Assembly (NCBI GenBank): GCA_002751075.1
Contig: NAOQ01000055.1
Span: 72,763 to 136,762 of the forward strand
Source of the DNA: Ichthyophonus hoferi
Lineage: Eukaryota; Opisthokonta; Ichthyosporea; Ichthyophonida; Ichthyophonidae
Direction: 5' to 3'
DNA length: 64,000 nt
Below are positions 24,439 through 39,200 of the stretch, piece after piece. Below the pieces are notes generated by a model. The model was not told the origin of the DNA. It ran no database searches and saw nothing but the letters and a program-made list of their open reading frames with translations. The stretch's first letter is position 1, and each line of letters begins with the position of its first letter. The translations under genes were made by a program, and so were the position numbers.

Positions 24439-27400
24439 ATGGAAGAAGTATCAAGTATGAAGGTTTTTGGTGGCTATACCAAGCAGTTTCGCCATCAAAG
24501 GTAGGAGTCCTTGCCAGTCACTATAGAGAGCATGTGGTCAATCATCCTATCATTTTGCTGTACTTCCTACTTCCATCACCTCTCCCTTTTGCTTGGTACA
24601 TCCCAATTTCGTGCCATACATGGGTATAGATATCATTTATGTTTTTTTATACTTCCTCCTACATTTGAGAGTAGGCTTCTTTTTGCCTTGGGCTGATACG
24701 GGCTTTATCCTTCTCATTTTATTTTTTCCGTAACTAACCATGCTTCTCTTACGGTGATTTTAGCCTTCATTTGTGCCTCTCTACCTGGTTGATATGCTAT
24801 AGCAAGCAAAGGGATTACATTAGACTTGCAATGCTATACCTTTAACTAACTTGCCTTGTCCTCTTCATTATGACTTTGATTAACATGGGTATACCTTTAG
24901 TACGGTATTGAAATGTAGCATGGTGTTCTCCGTCTATCTACCACCTCAGGCTGAAGCCAAGCCCTGTCCAGTTCTCTTCTATCTTTCGGGTAAGTACAAG
25001 ATATTTTCAATTATTTGAAACAAAAAGGAAAAAGATTATATTGGCACGGCTATTCAGGCGCTGTTTCTATCAACGTTAAAAATACCTTGTAAGACCCCCA
25101 GTCAAAACGTGTATGTTAATAGCACACTAGCCGAACAGGATAATATGATATTATGATATTATGAAGCTATGATATTATAATACTAGTAATACTACGATAC
25201 TACGATATTATCATATTATTATATTCTGAGTCAATAACAGTTCCAACATCATTCTTTTTCAGTTAGTTTTCTGGACTAGCCTATGAATCAAAGCACACAG
25301 CAAACCAACCCAACATATCTAATACTTCTAATGATACCTTACCCTCCACTCACACAGGTCTGACCTGCACTGATCAAAACTTTATACAAAAGGCCGCTGC
25401 CTTTGGCCCAGCCGCCAAGGAAGGATTGATTATAATTGCCCCTGATACCAGTCCACGTATGGTTTACAGATGTTTATCTAAATGATGGGCATTGCTTGTT
25501 ATATATTGCAAAGATTAACTCCTTTTCTTACCAGGCTGTACCCATTATCTTCCTGTAGTCATTTTCTATGTTTATTGTCAGTATGTTTTCTATTTTAAGT
25601 TGAAACACGGCTTACAAAATGGTGTGCATTTGTGTTGGTTCTATTTGATAAGTGGGGTATGTGCTATACTATGTATGGGAATTTTTATATCAAATATCCC
25701 ACCAATATTGACAGTACTTAAATATAATATAATATAATGTAATTGCTATAACTCAACATTTTTCTACCCATTTATTTTCTGTAGTAATATATATACCTTA
25801 TTCCAAAGTTATTTGGTTTACACTTGCCAGAATAACAAAATACTATTTTAGTGGCAACCTAACAAGAAAAGTAAGATCTAAATCTAGAGCGTCTGAAATC
25901 GGGAATGATAATGCTAGATACAAGACAATCTGATTGGATAAGTGTTCTACCGAAGGTCAAGAGAAAGAAAATAAACTCGTTACAAACCCAACCAGAGTGT
26001 ACTACATTACTTACAATATTACCTCTACAGGTGGTGTCAATATCGAGGGCGAAGATGATTCTTGGGATTTTGGATCTGGTAAGTAGTCAGTATGGTAATG
26101 TCAGGAAAATCGTTATTGTAATTGGGCGGCTGCCCATTGTCTCTGTCAATTATAACATCTCTAACATCTGGCTTATGATCAGAGGGCAAATATTATAGTT
26201 GCATACCTTGGAGGGGTTGGTTTATTCCTGTGTTGCCACCGACAATATTACTAATATCAATTATGATTTGGAGCTTACAGTCAAGATGATATGCCATTCT
26301 ATGTACAGTGTATATGTAGCACAGTTTTCTTTATGACTACTAATGCGACTAATGGCATTAGTCTTATTGTATTGTTTTTTTAAAAAAAAAGAAATACAAG
26401 GCATTTGTCTTTATTTGAAAGCATACGTGGTCAGGTGATGTGACAGTGTTATTAACAACACCAGTTACTATAGTTGATAACACGGTTATGTTGTGTATAG
26501 GGGCAGGATTCTACGTGGATGCCACCGAGGAGAAGTGGAAGGAGCACTATAACATGTATAGCTACATTACCCAAGAACTGTACGACCTTGTTCATGCCAC
26601 ATTTAATACTGTTAAGGATGCTACCTCCATCTGTGGTCATAGGTAAGGCCATGTTTTCAGTGTTCTCGATGGGCATGTATGTATGTATACCTATATATAT
26701 AATGCACTCAAACTCATTTCACCAACACACTTATTATTGTCTTTCTGTGTGTATGTGCCATTGGAGCCTGCAGACCTAGAGCTGGGAAGAATGGTAGCAA
26801 CAAGAAAAATAGCAAAGTACTTGCATGAATAATGGGAGGTGCAGGTGCTATTGATGAAGTATTTTGAGTTTAATTGTGTGCTGTAGTTTTGAAATCAGTT
26901 TCAAGAAGGGTGTTTATATCAATCAGTTCAGCTTTATTGATTGTTGGCTTTTGAGATTAGTATAATGGCATACTAAAAAAAAAAACATATGTAGCTCTCT
27001 TAATTTCTACAATGATGGATCTAACTTTTCATAAATACTAGTATTAACTGCTATTGTGGCTTGGGTATACACCCAGATAAGTTATAGTTATTGTACGTAT
27101 ATTTGTATGTATGGGTTACTAAGGTAGAGAAAATGATTACTAATGTATGTATTTGAGTGATAAAGGAGTGGTGGAGTTGGAGGCCAGAGTTAACTGCAAC
27201 TNNNNNNNNNNNNNNNNNNNNNNNNNNNNNNNNNNNNNNNNNNNNNNNNNNNNNNNNNNNNNNNNNNNNNNNNNNNNNNNNNNNNNNNNNNNNNNNNNNN
27301 NNNNNNNNNNNNNNNNNNNNNNNNNNNNNNNNNNNNNNNNNNNNNNNNNNNNNNNNNNNNNNNNNNNNNNNNNNNNNNNNNNNNNNNNNNNNNNNNNNNN

Positions 27401-29756
27401 NNNNNNNNNNNNNNNNNNNNNNNNNNNNNNNNNNNNNNNNNNNNNNNNNNNNNNNNNNNNNNNNNNNNNNNNNNNNNNNNNNNNNNNNNNNNNNNNNNNN
27501 NNNNNNNNNNNNNNNNNNNNNNNNNNNNNNNNNNNNNNNNNNNNNNNNNNNNNNNNNNNNNNNNNNNNNNNNNNNNNNNNNNNNNNNNNNNNNNNNNNNN
27601 NNNNNNNNNNNNNNNNNNNNNNNNNNNNNNNNNNNNNNNNNNNNNNNNNNNNNNNNNNNNNNNNNNNNNNNNNNNNNNNNNNNNNNNNNNNNNNNNNNNN
27701 NNNNNNNNNNNNNNNNNNNNNNNNNNNNNNNNNNNNNNNNNNNNNNNNNNNNNNNNNNNNNNNNNNNNNNNNNNNNNNNNNNNNNNNNNNNNNNNNNNNN
27801 NNNNNNNNNNNNNNNNNNNNNNNNNNNNNNNNNNNNNNNNNNNNNNNNNNNNNNNNNNNNNNAAAGGAATATATAGGAATATGTACGTATGTACATGGAG
27901 ATATATATGTTTATTAGAGGCTAGGCCTCTAAATATATATAGTATCTCAAACACTAGACATCTCTACTGAAAGTTCTCTACCAATCATTGTCTGTGTATA
28001 TTTTAATAATTATTAGTCATAGGACAGGTTTATTTAAAAAATACAAGCTTCACAATTCAATTACATAGTTTTAGGCTCCATTCAACCGTATGTAACGAAT
28101 CACCTCTCTGACTACAGTCTGTTTCTGCCTTTTCCCCCATCTGTAACCCAATGGAGTGCCCTTGGGGTCAGAAGGCATTCACTGGGTACCTTGGATCTGA
28201 TAAGTCTGCTTGGGAGGTAAGCCAATTAGTAACCATTTTTAGTATTATTAATATAGCATTAAGATGCAGCTGTAACCCTACGCCAGTGAAGTACTTTGTA
28301 TTTCTGTTATTCTTATACGATATTCAAGTAGTGTATATTTATGATATTATCAATGTATACCTGATTGTGTGGGATAGTAATGATAGTTTGTAGTTAGGGA
28401 TAATAATGATAGCAATTGGAGATTGGTGCTTTCCTGTTTTATTTTTGACGATGCATCCGCGTACATGTTTGTTTTATGTATATAATGGTTAAAATGGTGG
28501 AGTGCTAAGTATATATATATATATTCTTTGTACTTGGCTAAGTGTTCATTGCTGCATAGCATTACGCAGTCAGTCATTCATGCATATATGCAACCATTTA
28601 ATAGTACAATGTGAAGTCATGAATAGTATAGTTGGTTTACTTGCTACATTACATTGTTCATGATTATTATTGTTTTCAGGAATATGATGCCACAGTTCTG
28701 CTAAAGAAATATAACGGAGGCCCTCTGGACATCTTGATTGACCAAGTAGGTCCTCAGTGTGCATTGTGCCTCCATTCTCTTTACTTAATGAAGTGCTAAA
28801 AAATATGGTATATGTATTTGAATAAGATATTTGATCTGCTAATTTATAGAATGGCCCCCCTAGTTTGGGGTAAATATCTACAGATAGTCACTTAAGTAAG
28901 CACATATCGACTTCAACCTGTGTACTGATTATCTCTCCCATATTCATGGTAGCTGTCAACTATTACAAGCAGAGAATTTAGGATAATAGCTGTATGGCCT
29001 TTATTAAGTATCACTACAGAATCAAAAGTCCCCAATCTGTCTCAGATAGAACCTTTTTGTACTTTCTAGATATAGCATTTATATATAGATTACTCAATCC
29101 ACCCTTAACGAATTGGATAATTATATAATTATTGTTATAGCTACTTTGACTATGCTGTATATGTAGTTATATTTGACGTCGCGTACATCTATAGAGACAT
29201 TATGGTATATTATTCAAATGGACAGAAGAAACAATAAAAGGAAAGAGGGTGTGGAGGTTATACCTACATATGTATTCTATTCTATCTTTATCTATAACTA
29301 CTAAGTTTACTATTTATATTCATATCTTACTTGGCTGGTTGATGTGATTGCTTTATTTAAATGTTGAATTATATGTATATGGTTTGAGATAGCTTTTAAC
29401 TTATCTTCGACCCAGGGTAAAGACGATACGTTTTACAAGAACAAGCAGCTCCTTCCAGAGAACCTGGTTAAGGTTGCAGCATCTGTGGGCTTACCCATGG
29501 CTCTAAGATTGCAAGAAGGCTACGACCATAGCTATGTATGTTCCCCTGCCCACCCTCGGTTTTCTTTTTCGTTTCCATTTTTTCTCTTTCTATGTATGTA
29601 TCTATATGATAAAAATGTAAAACATACTCGAAGCTGTCCATTTACACGCAGGCATATATAACTACCTCTTGCTAACCACTATCCCTACAGTTCTTTATCC
29701 AGACCTTCATAGAAGACCATATTAAGCACCATGCAAAGTATCTCCACTCTGCTTAA
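24439..29756 (+). CDS. ESD: S-formylglutathione hydrolase (esterase D)
   Basis: Cytosolic serine hydrolase that splits S-formylglutathione to formate and glutathione, the second step of glutathione-dependent formaldehyde detoxification. Exons: 24439-24500, 24919-24989, 25358-25456, 26031-26078, 26501-26642, (one exon missing in the N run 27202-27862), 28118-28216, 28680-28745, 29416-29535, 29691-29756. Motifs follow the family along its length: [88 protein letters not shown] and EGYDHSYFFI with the catalytic His. The nucleophile Ser of the GHSMGG elbow is the codon split by the intron after GH; its second half lies in the gap. About 58 nt are missing, so the intact protein would be near 276 residues (human 282). 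An ATG two codons upstream (24433) is also possible. Confidence 0.93.
27202..27862. other. assembly gap (661 N) inside the esterase D gene
   Basis: A run of N lies between the exon ending GH and the exon starting SVSAFSP. The family exon carrying MGGHGA is absent from the remaining sequence and must be in the gap. Confidence 0.95.
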
Positions 29757-32700
29757 CCAAGAAACTGCTGGAGGTGAATGGGGCAGTTATTGACTCATAG
29801 GCAAATAGTGAAGGAATAATGAGTAATTATACTTTTTATGACTTTACTTTCTGATACATGAGGGAGTAAATCACTGTCCCGTATATTAAATCAATAGTAC
29901 ATTTGAGAGTCATGATAATTGCATTTGGGATATATATCTTGATGCTACAGTTTCTCTAAAGACGTTTGGTTCTGATTATATTAGATGCAAATATGCAATG
30001 ACAACTGGTACTGGAACTGGCAAGGACACCGTTTTTGCTTATTTGGCTAATGTTGTTCTGTTCCTGCCTAGCGCATGTAAGTAGCATTTGCTGTCCAATG
30101 CTTTATTATTTCCAAGCGAGACCAGCTGTGGTAACTCTGGAGATGTTGGCTAGTTTTAGGAAAGGTTTTTCGCCACTACAAACTCTTCCCAAGAGAAAGA
30201 ATTCTGGGCACTTAAGTCTGAGTCTGGCATGAGACCAAATATTAAATTATTTAACCGCTACTTAATCTAAAATATTAGCTGGATTTGAATATATCAGATA
30301 ACATATTTTTGAATTTACCACCTTTATTTTACGTGAGTTAGGTGCCCCAATAATACGACGCAGAGTTGCCACACCTATTGGAATGTAATAATCCATATGT
30401 AGTTGCTTTATGTTATACTTTTCTAAGCACACTAGGAAAAACTGGAGCTAAAGTTGGCTTAGTGTAAAAGCAGCTGGTTTGGGATAAGGATGGAACTGTG
30501 ACATTTAGTTTTGTATGCCATCCTTACTAACACTTTGCAGTTTAATGTGTTGGTGATTAGTTCAGGCTAAATGAAGGTAATGATTGAATTGGAAGCATTC
30601 TGCCATCAGATGCCATGTTTTTATGACAGTGGATGTAATGCGGCGAAGCTAAGACTGTGTCCTACAATGCAAAAAAGAACATTGCATTTAGAAGAGGGTG
30701 TCAAAAATTCCATGTAATAAAGTGTAAATATACTTGATCCCAGTTAACAAGAGAATCTCAGCATAATGGAAGCACAGCATCATTGGCTTACTAACCCAGG
30801 GAGGATTTTCTAAAGAAAACATGCAAAAAAGAGCTAGGTCGGATCTGGAATTTTACTTTCCTATCTGGAAATAAAGTTTTACCCTCCTTGCCACCGAGAG
30901 GCCTCTTTGAAAGGCCAATATTATGTTTTGTCGTGAGTAATTTTCTGAACCCTGAATCTAAGATCTTCCTGAATAATCTTTGTATTATCGGATGAGAAGA
31001 AATCTTCCTAGACTTTGACAAGTAAAGCAAAAGCATAGCATGCTCTTAAAAAGATTGAATCACAGCTTAGCCGTTACTTACCAGGTGACATCATGTACAT
31101 GCTTTTGTTGGTAATGAGATGCACATAATTTCATTCACTCAAGCCATGTTTACCTAATCCTCAATCTATAATGGAAAATTCATTATAAAGAGGAAGAGAC
31201 AAGAGGGAAAGTCTTTTAGTAATTATCATATATTCATTTTGTCTTTGGTTACAGATGATTCCATTAACAATTATTTTCTATGGCTAACAGGAAACGCGTA
31301 TTACTCCCAATAAGAAAATATTTTTTGAAGTACTGTCGCCTTCATGATTGAAAGATACTGATATCTTACAATGCTATTAATATAGATGCCTTCAGTTTAG
31401 ATCTGTCCGTATAATATAGACAGCTATGGTAAAATCAGAATTATTGTCGTAAATAATTCACAGTATAGCAGAGCAGGTTCCAATGAAACTGAATGCAAAA
31501 AAAAAGACCTACAGCTGCATTGGCCCAAGCAACCTCAAAAGGCTTTATAATATACAATCACAATAGTACTCTAGAGTTACTTCAAATCAGTACTTACCAT
31601 GCGTCTAGATTGAGAGTAGTCCTTTAATTTGCATGTATAACTAACTGCGTTGAAATTCGAGAGTGCAAACTATTGTATTAATGTAGCATATCAGTAATGG
31701 CACATTGTTTTTATCACGTATATATAGGGATTGTCTTATAAAACATTTCATACGATTAGCTGAAAAATGCAAAAAGTAATTGAAATTATTATTTGACTAC
31801 ATCCATGTTTTAGTACTTCATAGCCCAATACATTATATTCAACAAAGGTAATTGCTCTCATTTTACATTATCTTCAACTGCCTTACCCATCTTAATTCTC
31901 TTCTTCGTACGAGTCCTTCAGATTTTGACCTATATAATTTTGTGCCCCTCAAAAAAAGAATAATTAACACTTAGTGAATTTATTATCTTGCAGCACAGAA
32001 AATAATACTAAAGGGTACCATACCCACTGACGAATACTAAAGATTTCTCTATAATAAATACATCTTAGTTTACCAAACCAAGAGAATAATAAATTTTACT
32101 AGTCTAAAATTAGATTATAAAATTCCATCAAATACGAGATCCGGTGTTTACAAAAAACTGGAATAACGCGTTTTGCTGAACTGTAAAAATATGTCGATCG
32201 GCCCCAACTTCCTATTGAATTTAGCTTAAGCAAGTAATTTAAACAAATATCAGCCAGGAGTCTGTAAGTTTTATAATTAGCTATGTATATGTGTGAAAAG
32301 TGCGTGGAATGTCAAAAGGACTAAATTAATTGGCATGTTTTGATTTACTAATGAGTATACCAATATGCAGTTTTACAAGAGAATACCTAATAAATTTTGA
32401 AATAGTTTCAATCATTTAAAACCGGCGATAGGCTGGTTTTGGAATGTGGATTCTCATTGGTGATCCATAATTGAGAGATAAAAAGAGAGGATTGTAGTAG
32501 CACAAAGTCCACATTACAAAACCTTTTACAATAAAAGCAATTTTGGATAGCATTTAAAATTTAAATTTTATTATTATTATTTTTCGTTTGTAAATAATGG
32601 AAAATGATTTGCTGCAATCAACAGAATAATTCCTTATATAGCTAAATAGTATTCATCGGAATTTTAATTTTGGATGAGCACACGCCAGATCCAGTTCAGT

Positions 32701-33206
32701 AAAATATTGCATTGGTATTGGTGGCAGATCATATATATCAGTGAACAACAATTATTTCAAACAGCATCTGCATTAGTATACGTTCGACCGATTTTTATTT
32801 CCTTTTGGGAAAATAGCCTAATGAATTGCGGCACGTACTGTTATGTATTGCTTTTAAACCTAAACATCCCAAATGAATGTGGTATTAATATTATTACGTA
32901 TAGAATTATTACAACTCTGCTTTTGTGCAATTGATATCTGCTATTATATGAGTTATATTTAAATATTAAATTTTTAGATATTTACAACTACTTGACCGGC
33001 CGGTTTCAAACATTAGGAAGTGAACAAACTGATTCCAGTGTACAAGTTGCGAATCATTTTATCAACCCCCTTGATGGTGTGTTCGGGCTAGTTCTTTGTG
33101 TAATGTAAATGTAAGAACAACACTTCATATTTTTACTGCACGAAATAACAAAAACCAAGCAGTAAAATTTGTATAGAAATATTTTTTTATTTAGTACTCT
33201 TTCAGC
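29757..33206. other. intergenic stretch, no convincing gene
   Basis: Holds short open frames on both strands (plus, about 29960-30076; both strands, about 30791-31036) with somewhat protein-like composition but no family I recognise and no consistent exon chain. AATAAA occurs at 30716. The remainder is AT-rich. Confidence 0.45.
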
Positions 33207-36200
33207 ATGCTGCGTACTATACTCAGAGTCACGGCCAATTTGGCCATGCTTAAAATCATATCTGGAGTTGGAACTTTAGTGGAGGTACGTTCTATCAATC
33301 AAGTTTTGCAATTTTTCTAAGTTTTTGACTTATATATATCTCCAATTATTAAAAAATATACATCTTCTTTCTGAATATGAATGGAATTTGATTGAGAAAC
33401 ATACGTCTGGCCAAGAACAGTATTTGGTTTACCTAAGCATAGACATACAATTACAACACAATGCAAAAAAATACTCAATGCCAGTTTACTATTTTCATAT
33501 TTAGAGCTTGTTTTACTTCAATTCTAAGCTATAAAATTTAGACTCTTAGTATATAGTTATAAAGCATGAAACATATACATTGTGTTGTCAATTCAAAAAC
33601 AGCACCCTTTAGAGATATATGCATGCATTACACTTTGTATAATTAGGATGCTTGATGTAAGACGTATTTTGCATTTATTCATTGACTATATTGATTACTT
33701 CCCACAATGAAGTTTTATTTACAACTATGAGAACACATCAGTGCAAAATGCTATTGTTTTTTACCTCGTCCTCATACCCATAGTACTATTATCCACAATT
33801 AGCCCATTACTACTATGCGCATGTATAAGTCCACTCAAAAATACACTGACTGAATTTTTCTATTACTTTAGCCTCATTTATTACAATTTTATAATCATCA
33901 TTATAATTGTCATTATAATTGTCATTATAATAATACTAATAATACTTGAATATTGGGACTTCAGATATTTAATGTACAGATTGTATCATAAATTATACAA
34001 AAACACCTGCTGAGTTTATAGGTCACACAGGAAGTTGTGGATGACACGGATGCGTCAGATGAATCATTTGGTAAGTGATTCTTTACATGGGTAAATTTAT
34101 AGATATATATATAGAACCACGCAAATAGTCATGCATTTATTTATAAAAGAAAATATCATTTCTATAAATATTTATTTATGTAGTTTGAATATCATAGGGT
34201 TATTGAGGTTCACTAGCCCACAGCCTCCCTTAAATATTCTATCATTCAATAAGACGTGGCATCTTATGCATCTAATTGGAGCTTATACAAGTACACGTTC
34301 CGTTTTCTTTCATATCTTATTATTTTGTACTAACACTACAGCTTCACCTTTAGGTAACCCAAGAAATTGGAAGGCGCTCCAAGATGAGGGCTCTTTCAGT
34401 GGTATGCTTCACTCACTTGCACACATACATATACCTACAAATTTCTATGATTTATATATATTTTTCATATTTTCACTTGCTAATGTTTTCTTGATTTAGT
34501 TGTTTCTATAGAACTTTAATACTGGAATATATTCCTTTTGTTTAATGTGAATGTATTTTTTTCTTGAATAGTTTTAAATGGTTATTTTTCGGGTATTCTT
34601 CTTCTCCTTTTCCCAAAAATTATTCTAATTTTTATTATTGTCCTTCTATTAAGAATGCTGTAATAACATATCCAAATTACAGAATTAATAATGACAATCC
34701 TGGATGAAAGCAAATGGGGCAATCCAATTCCGCCAGGAGTTGAACAATCAGGCTGGAAAACTCCAGCAGTGGACACAAACGAACCAGAAGATGAAGATGA
34801 CATTATGGTGCTTCCACCATTTCTTGAAGATGATCCAGTATCATCCATTGACAGAGAATATGACGATAGCCCAGGTTTGTCTGATATTGAAGATTTTCAT
34901 ACCATGACAAAAGAGAACGCTATGAACAGATTGGATGCATTGAATACTATTGGCCAGGATGATGAATTTGATGGTATGTAGATGTTTAAAATTTTGTGTA
35001 TTTACAAGTAATATAAATTGCTGTATAGAAATGTACATATTTTGTTTCGCTTTGTAGCCGTATTTTCATAGGCGATACAATAGGATTATCTTTATGATTT
35101 AGAAACTATTTCAATATCTCTGTTATACTTATGGTTAATAGGGAAAAGTTGTCATTGATAGGTAAATGTATGATGAAAAACTTGGATAATATCCAATGTT
35201 TGCCAAGAATTAAAATCAGATATACCCTAGGGAATTTTGGTTATTGATAACCAATTTTTGAGCGCATCTGATTTCAAGATGGCATTAATAAAAAATATAA
35301 AAAATAGTTATGAAACTTCAGTACATTTGCATTACATTCTTATCTATTATCTATTGGGAATTTTGATAATGGATGACAAGAAAAAGAAGGATTCAGGGAA
35401 AACAGAACTACAACACAACAAAAATATCCCTGAAAAATGTAATCAGACCAAGCTGTAAGAGGAGGAAGAAAGTGAAAGACTAACAAAAACATCTGTGCAA
35501 TCACAACTAATATTGTGTTCCTCCTAGATATTCTCTCGGAATTACCCCCTAAATGCAATACAACATGTGATGATGATGCGATTTGTAAGCGCATTCCTGG
35601 TGGAGAAGAGGGAATTTGTGTCTGCAAAAAGGGTTTTGATGGCATAGGATTACCTGGGCAATGTCTGGGTAAGTCCATTATGTTTGAATCGTATATGTAT
35701 TGGTTTTTACTTTTCTTCCGGTATTTAGTGTAAAAACAGAACATCACATGTGCATGTACAAATTTTCTTACTGTTATAAATTTGGGTCTTCCATAATTCA
35801 TATTATTACACACCAACATAAACGTACACAGATATTTATATACGTTTGCCTACAATACACATTTATAAATTTATATAACTCATAGATATTGATGAATGCG
35901 CCGTAAGCAATAAATGTGACCCTGCGGCCATTTGTACGAACATCCCCGGAAGTTTCAAATGCCAATGTATTGATGGCTACACCGGAAATGGCTGTATTTG
36001 TCATAAGATACAGAGTATGTGTATATTAGGTTCTATATATTGTCATGTCTTAGTATTTTTTGCTTTAAATTTTCTCACCTTCAATTACCCATCTTTCTTG
36101 TTTACATTTATTTTTGCTATATCTAAATATACAAAAAAAAATAGTTTTTCTTTTTGCAATTATTTCTTTCATGATTTTGATTGTATTATTCTAATCTTCC

Positions 36201-39200
36201 AATAGTAGTGCTGTCTAAATTTCCATCCTAACTGGTCTTGACAAATTGGTAAGCTAAGAGACCCCCATGGTTGGGGACTGAAAATCTGTCATCGTATCTG
36301 TAAACGATCAATGGGTTTACAGCTTTAGCATGGCACAAATATATATATTGTTAAACTTAATTAATTATATCAGCAGCGCTTATAATAAAATCATTAAACT
36401 TGGACCAGCACAAATCATGTCCAATAACTATGACAACAAATAGAGTACGGTTATGTAAAAATATTGCTATTACATTCTCAATCTCCTAGGTTATAAGTAG
36501 TTTACTCGGAGTCATTAACTATGTTTTATGCCGTTCGAACTAGATTAAAACATCTTCATATGCTGACTGAATAAATAAACTAAAACTAAGAATGACCAGA
36601 GTATAGTACTAATATACTATTAGTATATTGTGAGTACCAATTTCTTGATTTTTGATTCCTACTACGGGTTGTTCGTTCCTATGTAATTAGCCTCAACAAT
36701 TCTTGATATCTACTCATGAACCCTGATTATTTCTAACTTAAATGTTTATTAGATGGTTTAAATTGAAAAATTAAGCCAAAATACTCTACTAATATGTATT
36801 TTCTATATTCTCAAACACATAAAGCTACCAACGAATGCACAACAAACAGGTATTCATGTGACTCTAAGGCTGAGTGTTTAGACCTGGTGATGGGGTATAT
36901 GTGCATCTGCCATCGTGGATATACTGGCGAAGGAAAGCCTGGAATGTGTACCGGTATTTAAATTTTTGATAATTATATCTGTTTAAAATATGGCTTTTAG
37001 AAAGCTTACTTATTGCATATATATGTATATTTAAATATGAAAGTACCTTGAAATATACAGTGTCATCAATACATATGTATAACAGCTTTTGAGATTAAAT
37101 ACAGTAATTATATATAAATCTATTCAAATTGACACATTAACAAGTTATCATGAGAAAAAATATCATCTACACATGTACAACTTATTTAAACTAAACCTTT
37201 AGATGGGGAACGTCTTATTTACTTTTATACGATATTAAAATGCCACATTTGAAAGGCAATTATTTACTGCTTGATTATGTTTTGCGTTTTTTTTAGCTCT
37301 AAAATAAACCAAATACCAACTTTTAATATGCTATCACCCAGACATGAATGAATGCAATGATCTCAGTAATAAATGCAATCAAAAACATGGAATATGTAAG
37401 AATACAGCGGGGAGTTATACTTGTACCTGTTCGCGAGGGTACCAGGGTGATGGTATTGAATGCGCAGTGGAAAAAAGTTAAGTTTTTTCTAATTTCCTCT
37501 TTTGCTTATTCTTGTATTTTCTGCTTGTTTTAAAAATATTTTTTCCCCGCCTTTTGATTGTCCAACCACCTTCATATTGGCCTTATTCGCTCTTTGAATT
37601 GCACCCTTCTTTATTTATACTCATCTGCAGTTCATAAAAGTCTATACTTGAAACAAATCTACATAAGCGCTAGATTTCGAAACCAATACCCTCATTTGGT
37701 TTTGATTTTGATTTCCATTCACACATACATGCGTTTCAGAAAAAATAAATACATACTCTCTCAGCCTGCTCTAAGGTTCATTTTCATTTTTACTTTTGTT
37801 TTGATACTAGTCTTTCCTTCAAGTTAATATGTAACCTAAATTAAACATTAAAATAACCTCATATCTCATTTAGGGAACATCAGCTCCATGGATCCTTTGG
37901 CTAGCAGGATGCAGAAGAAATGTCACTCGGATGAGATAGGTTACAATTTTGAAACTGATATTACTCGAAGTGGTCATGCTATGGGCTTGATTGGCGAAGA
38001 TGGTAAACCTGTACCAGTGTCTAACGAAGGAAGGTTAAAATTGGCTTGGACTATTGAGAACAACAGAATTTCAGCTAAAGTTATATTCCCGTTTGTTGCC
38101 GGCTGGTACGTAACATGCATGTCCTTGTCTCAGTCTAGTTGAAAAAAATGAAAAAATTGTATACGTCCAGAATATTAATAGAAATTAAGATTCAAGCGTG
38201 AAAGTGTACTATAAATGTATAATTATGACAAAATCTTTAGGTGCGTTTTATTTTATTTTCTCATATTATACATACTAAACGTATAAAATATATATATATC
38301 GGGAGTTTAAAATGGGATATAATTGACAGTTATACTATTTTAATAAAGTGTTAAAAAAAACAAAAAAATAGGGATGGAAAACAATATGTAAGTAAAAAAT
38401 AATTAATATGGTACCGAATTTGACCACATAAAAAAAAATGTCACACGTTGTAATAAAACATGTGCTGTATTAAAGTTTCTAACAAAACAGCAAGTTCCCA
38501 TATAGGTTGTACAAGTTTACATTCTATGTCATTATCCACTTAGTTGACTATATGCTTATTGATCAGGCTAACGAAAATTATGTCAACGTTTTTACTTCTA
38601 ATGGTTTTTAATACAGACTAAACCGTTGTGATATTTAGTATATCTGGGTTTATAAATAGTATAATACAAGAAACAAATATATGATTTCAAAATCCATTGT
38701 CATAACATCTATTGATTATACAACTTTTTGACAAACCATTATTTATTAGTTTTTAAATACACAACTTTTATTACAATTAAACAAACAATTGGTAATTTAA
38801 TCTCATCCAGTAGCGTTCTGTCACTTAATAAAGGATTTGTTTTTTGATTTTACTACATATTTTTAATCTGCACAGTATTCGCGAGTTTCTTCCATTTACT
38901 GAACATTTCTATTTATTATTATAGGGTTGCATTTGGATTTAGTGACCGAGAGAACAGTATGATAAATTCCAATGTCTTGATGGGTCAAGTCGATGATAGA
39001 TACGTTGCTGAGCTTAACCTAACTAAACACGATGCAAATGGTATGCTTCCCTCTTGTACAAATGATATAAATTAAATTTACCAAGATACTACCAGTGTCA
39101 GCCCTTTTATTTTGCACTGTTTAAGAAATCTTTGATTTTTTTTAGTTTTTATCTTTACTATTCTTATTCTACACATTCTTACTTTTTTTTCTCTTTAATT

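Noticed and set aside
27051-27954. Large frames crossing 27202-27862
   Set aside because: They are open only because the run of N has no stops.
30002-30076. Walker-A-like GTGTGKDT in a short plus-strand frame
   Set aside because: Spacing does not meet the P-loop pattern and the frame stops soon after; no family context.
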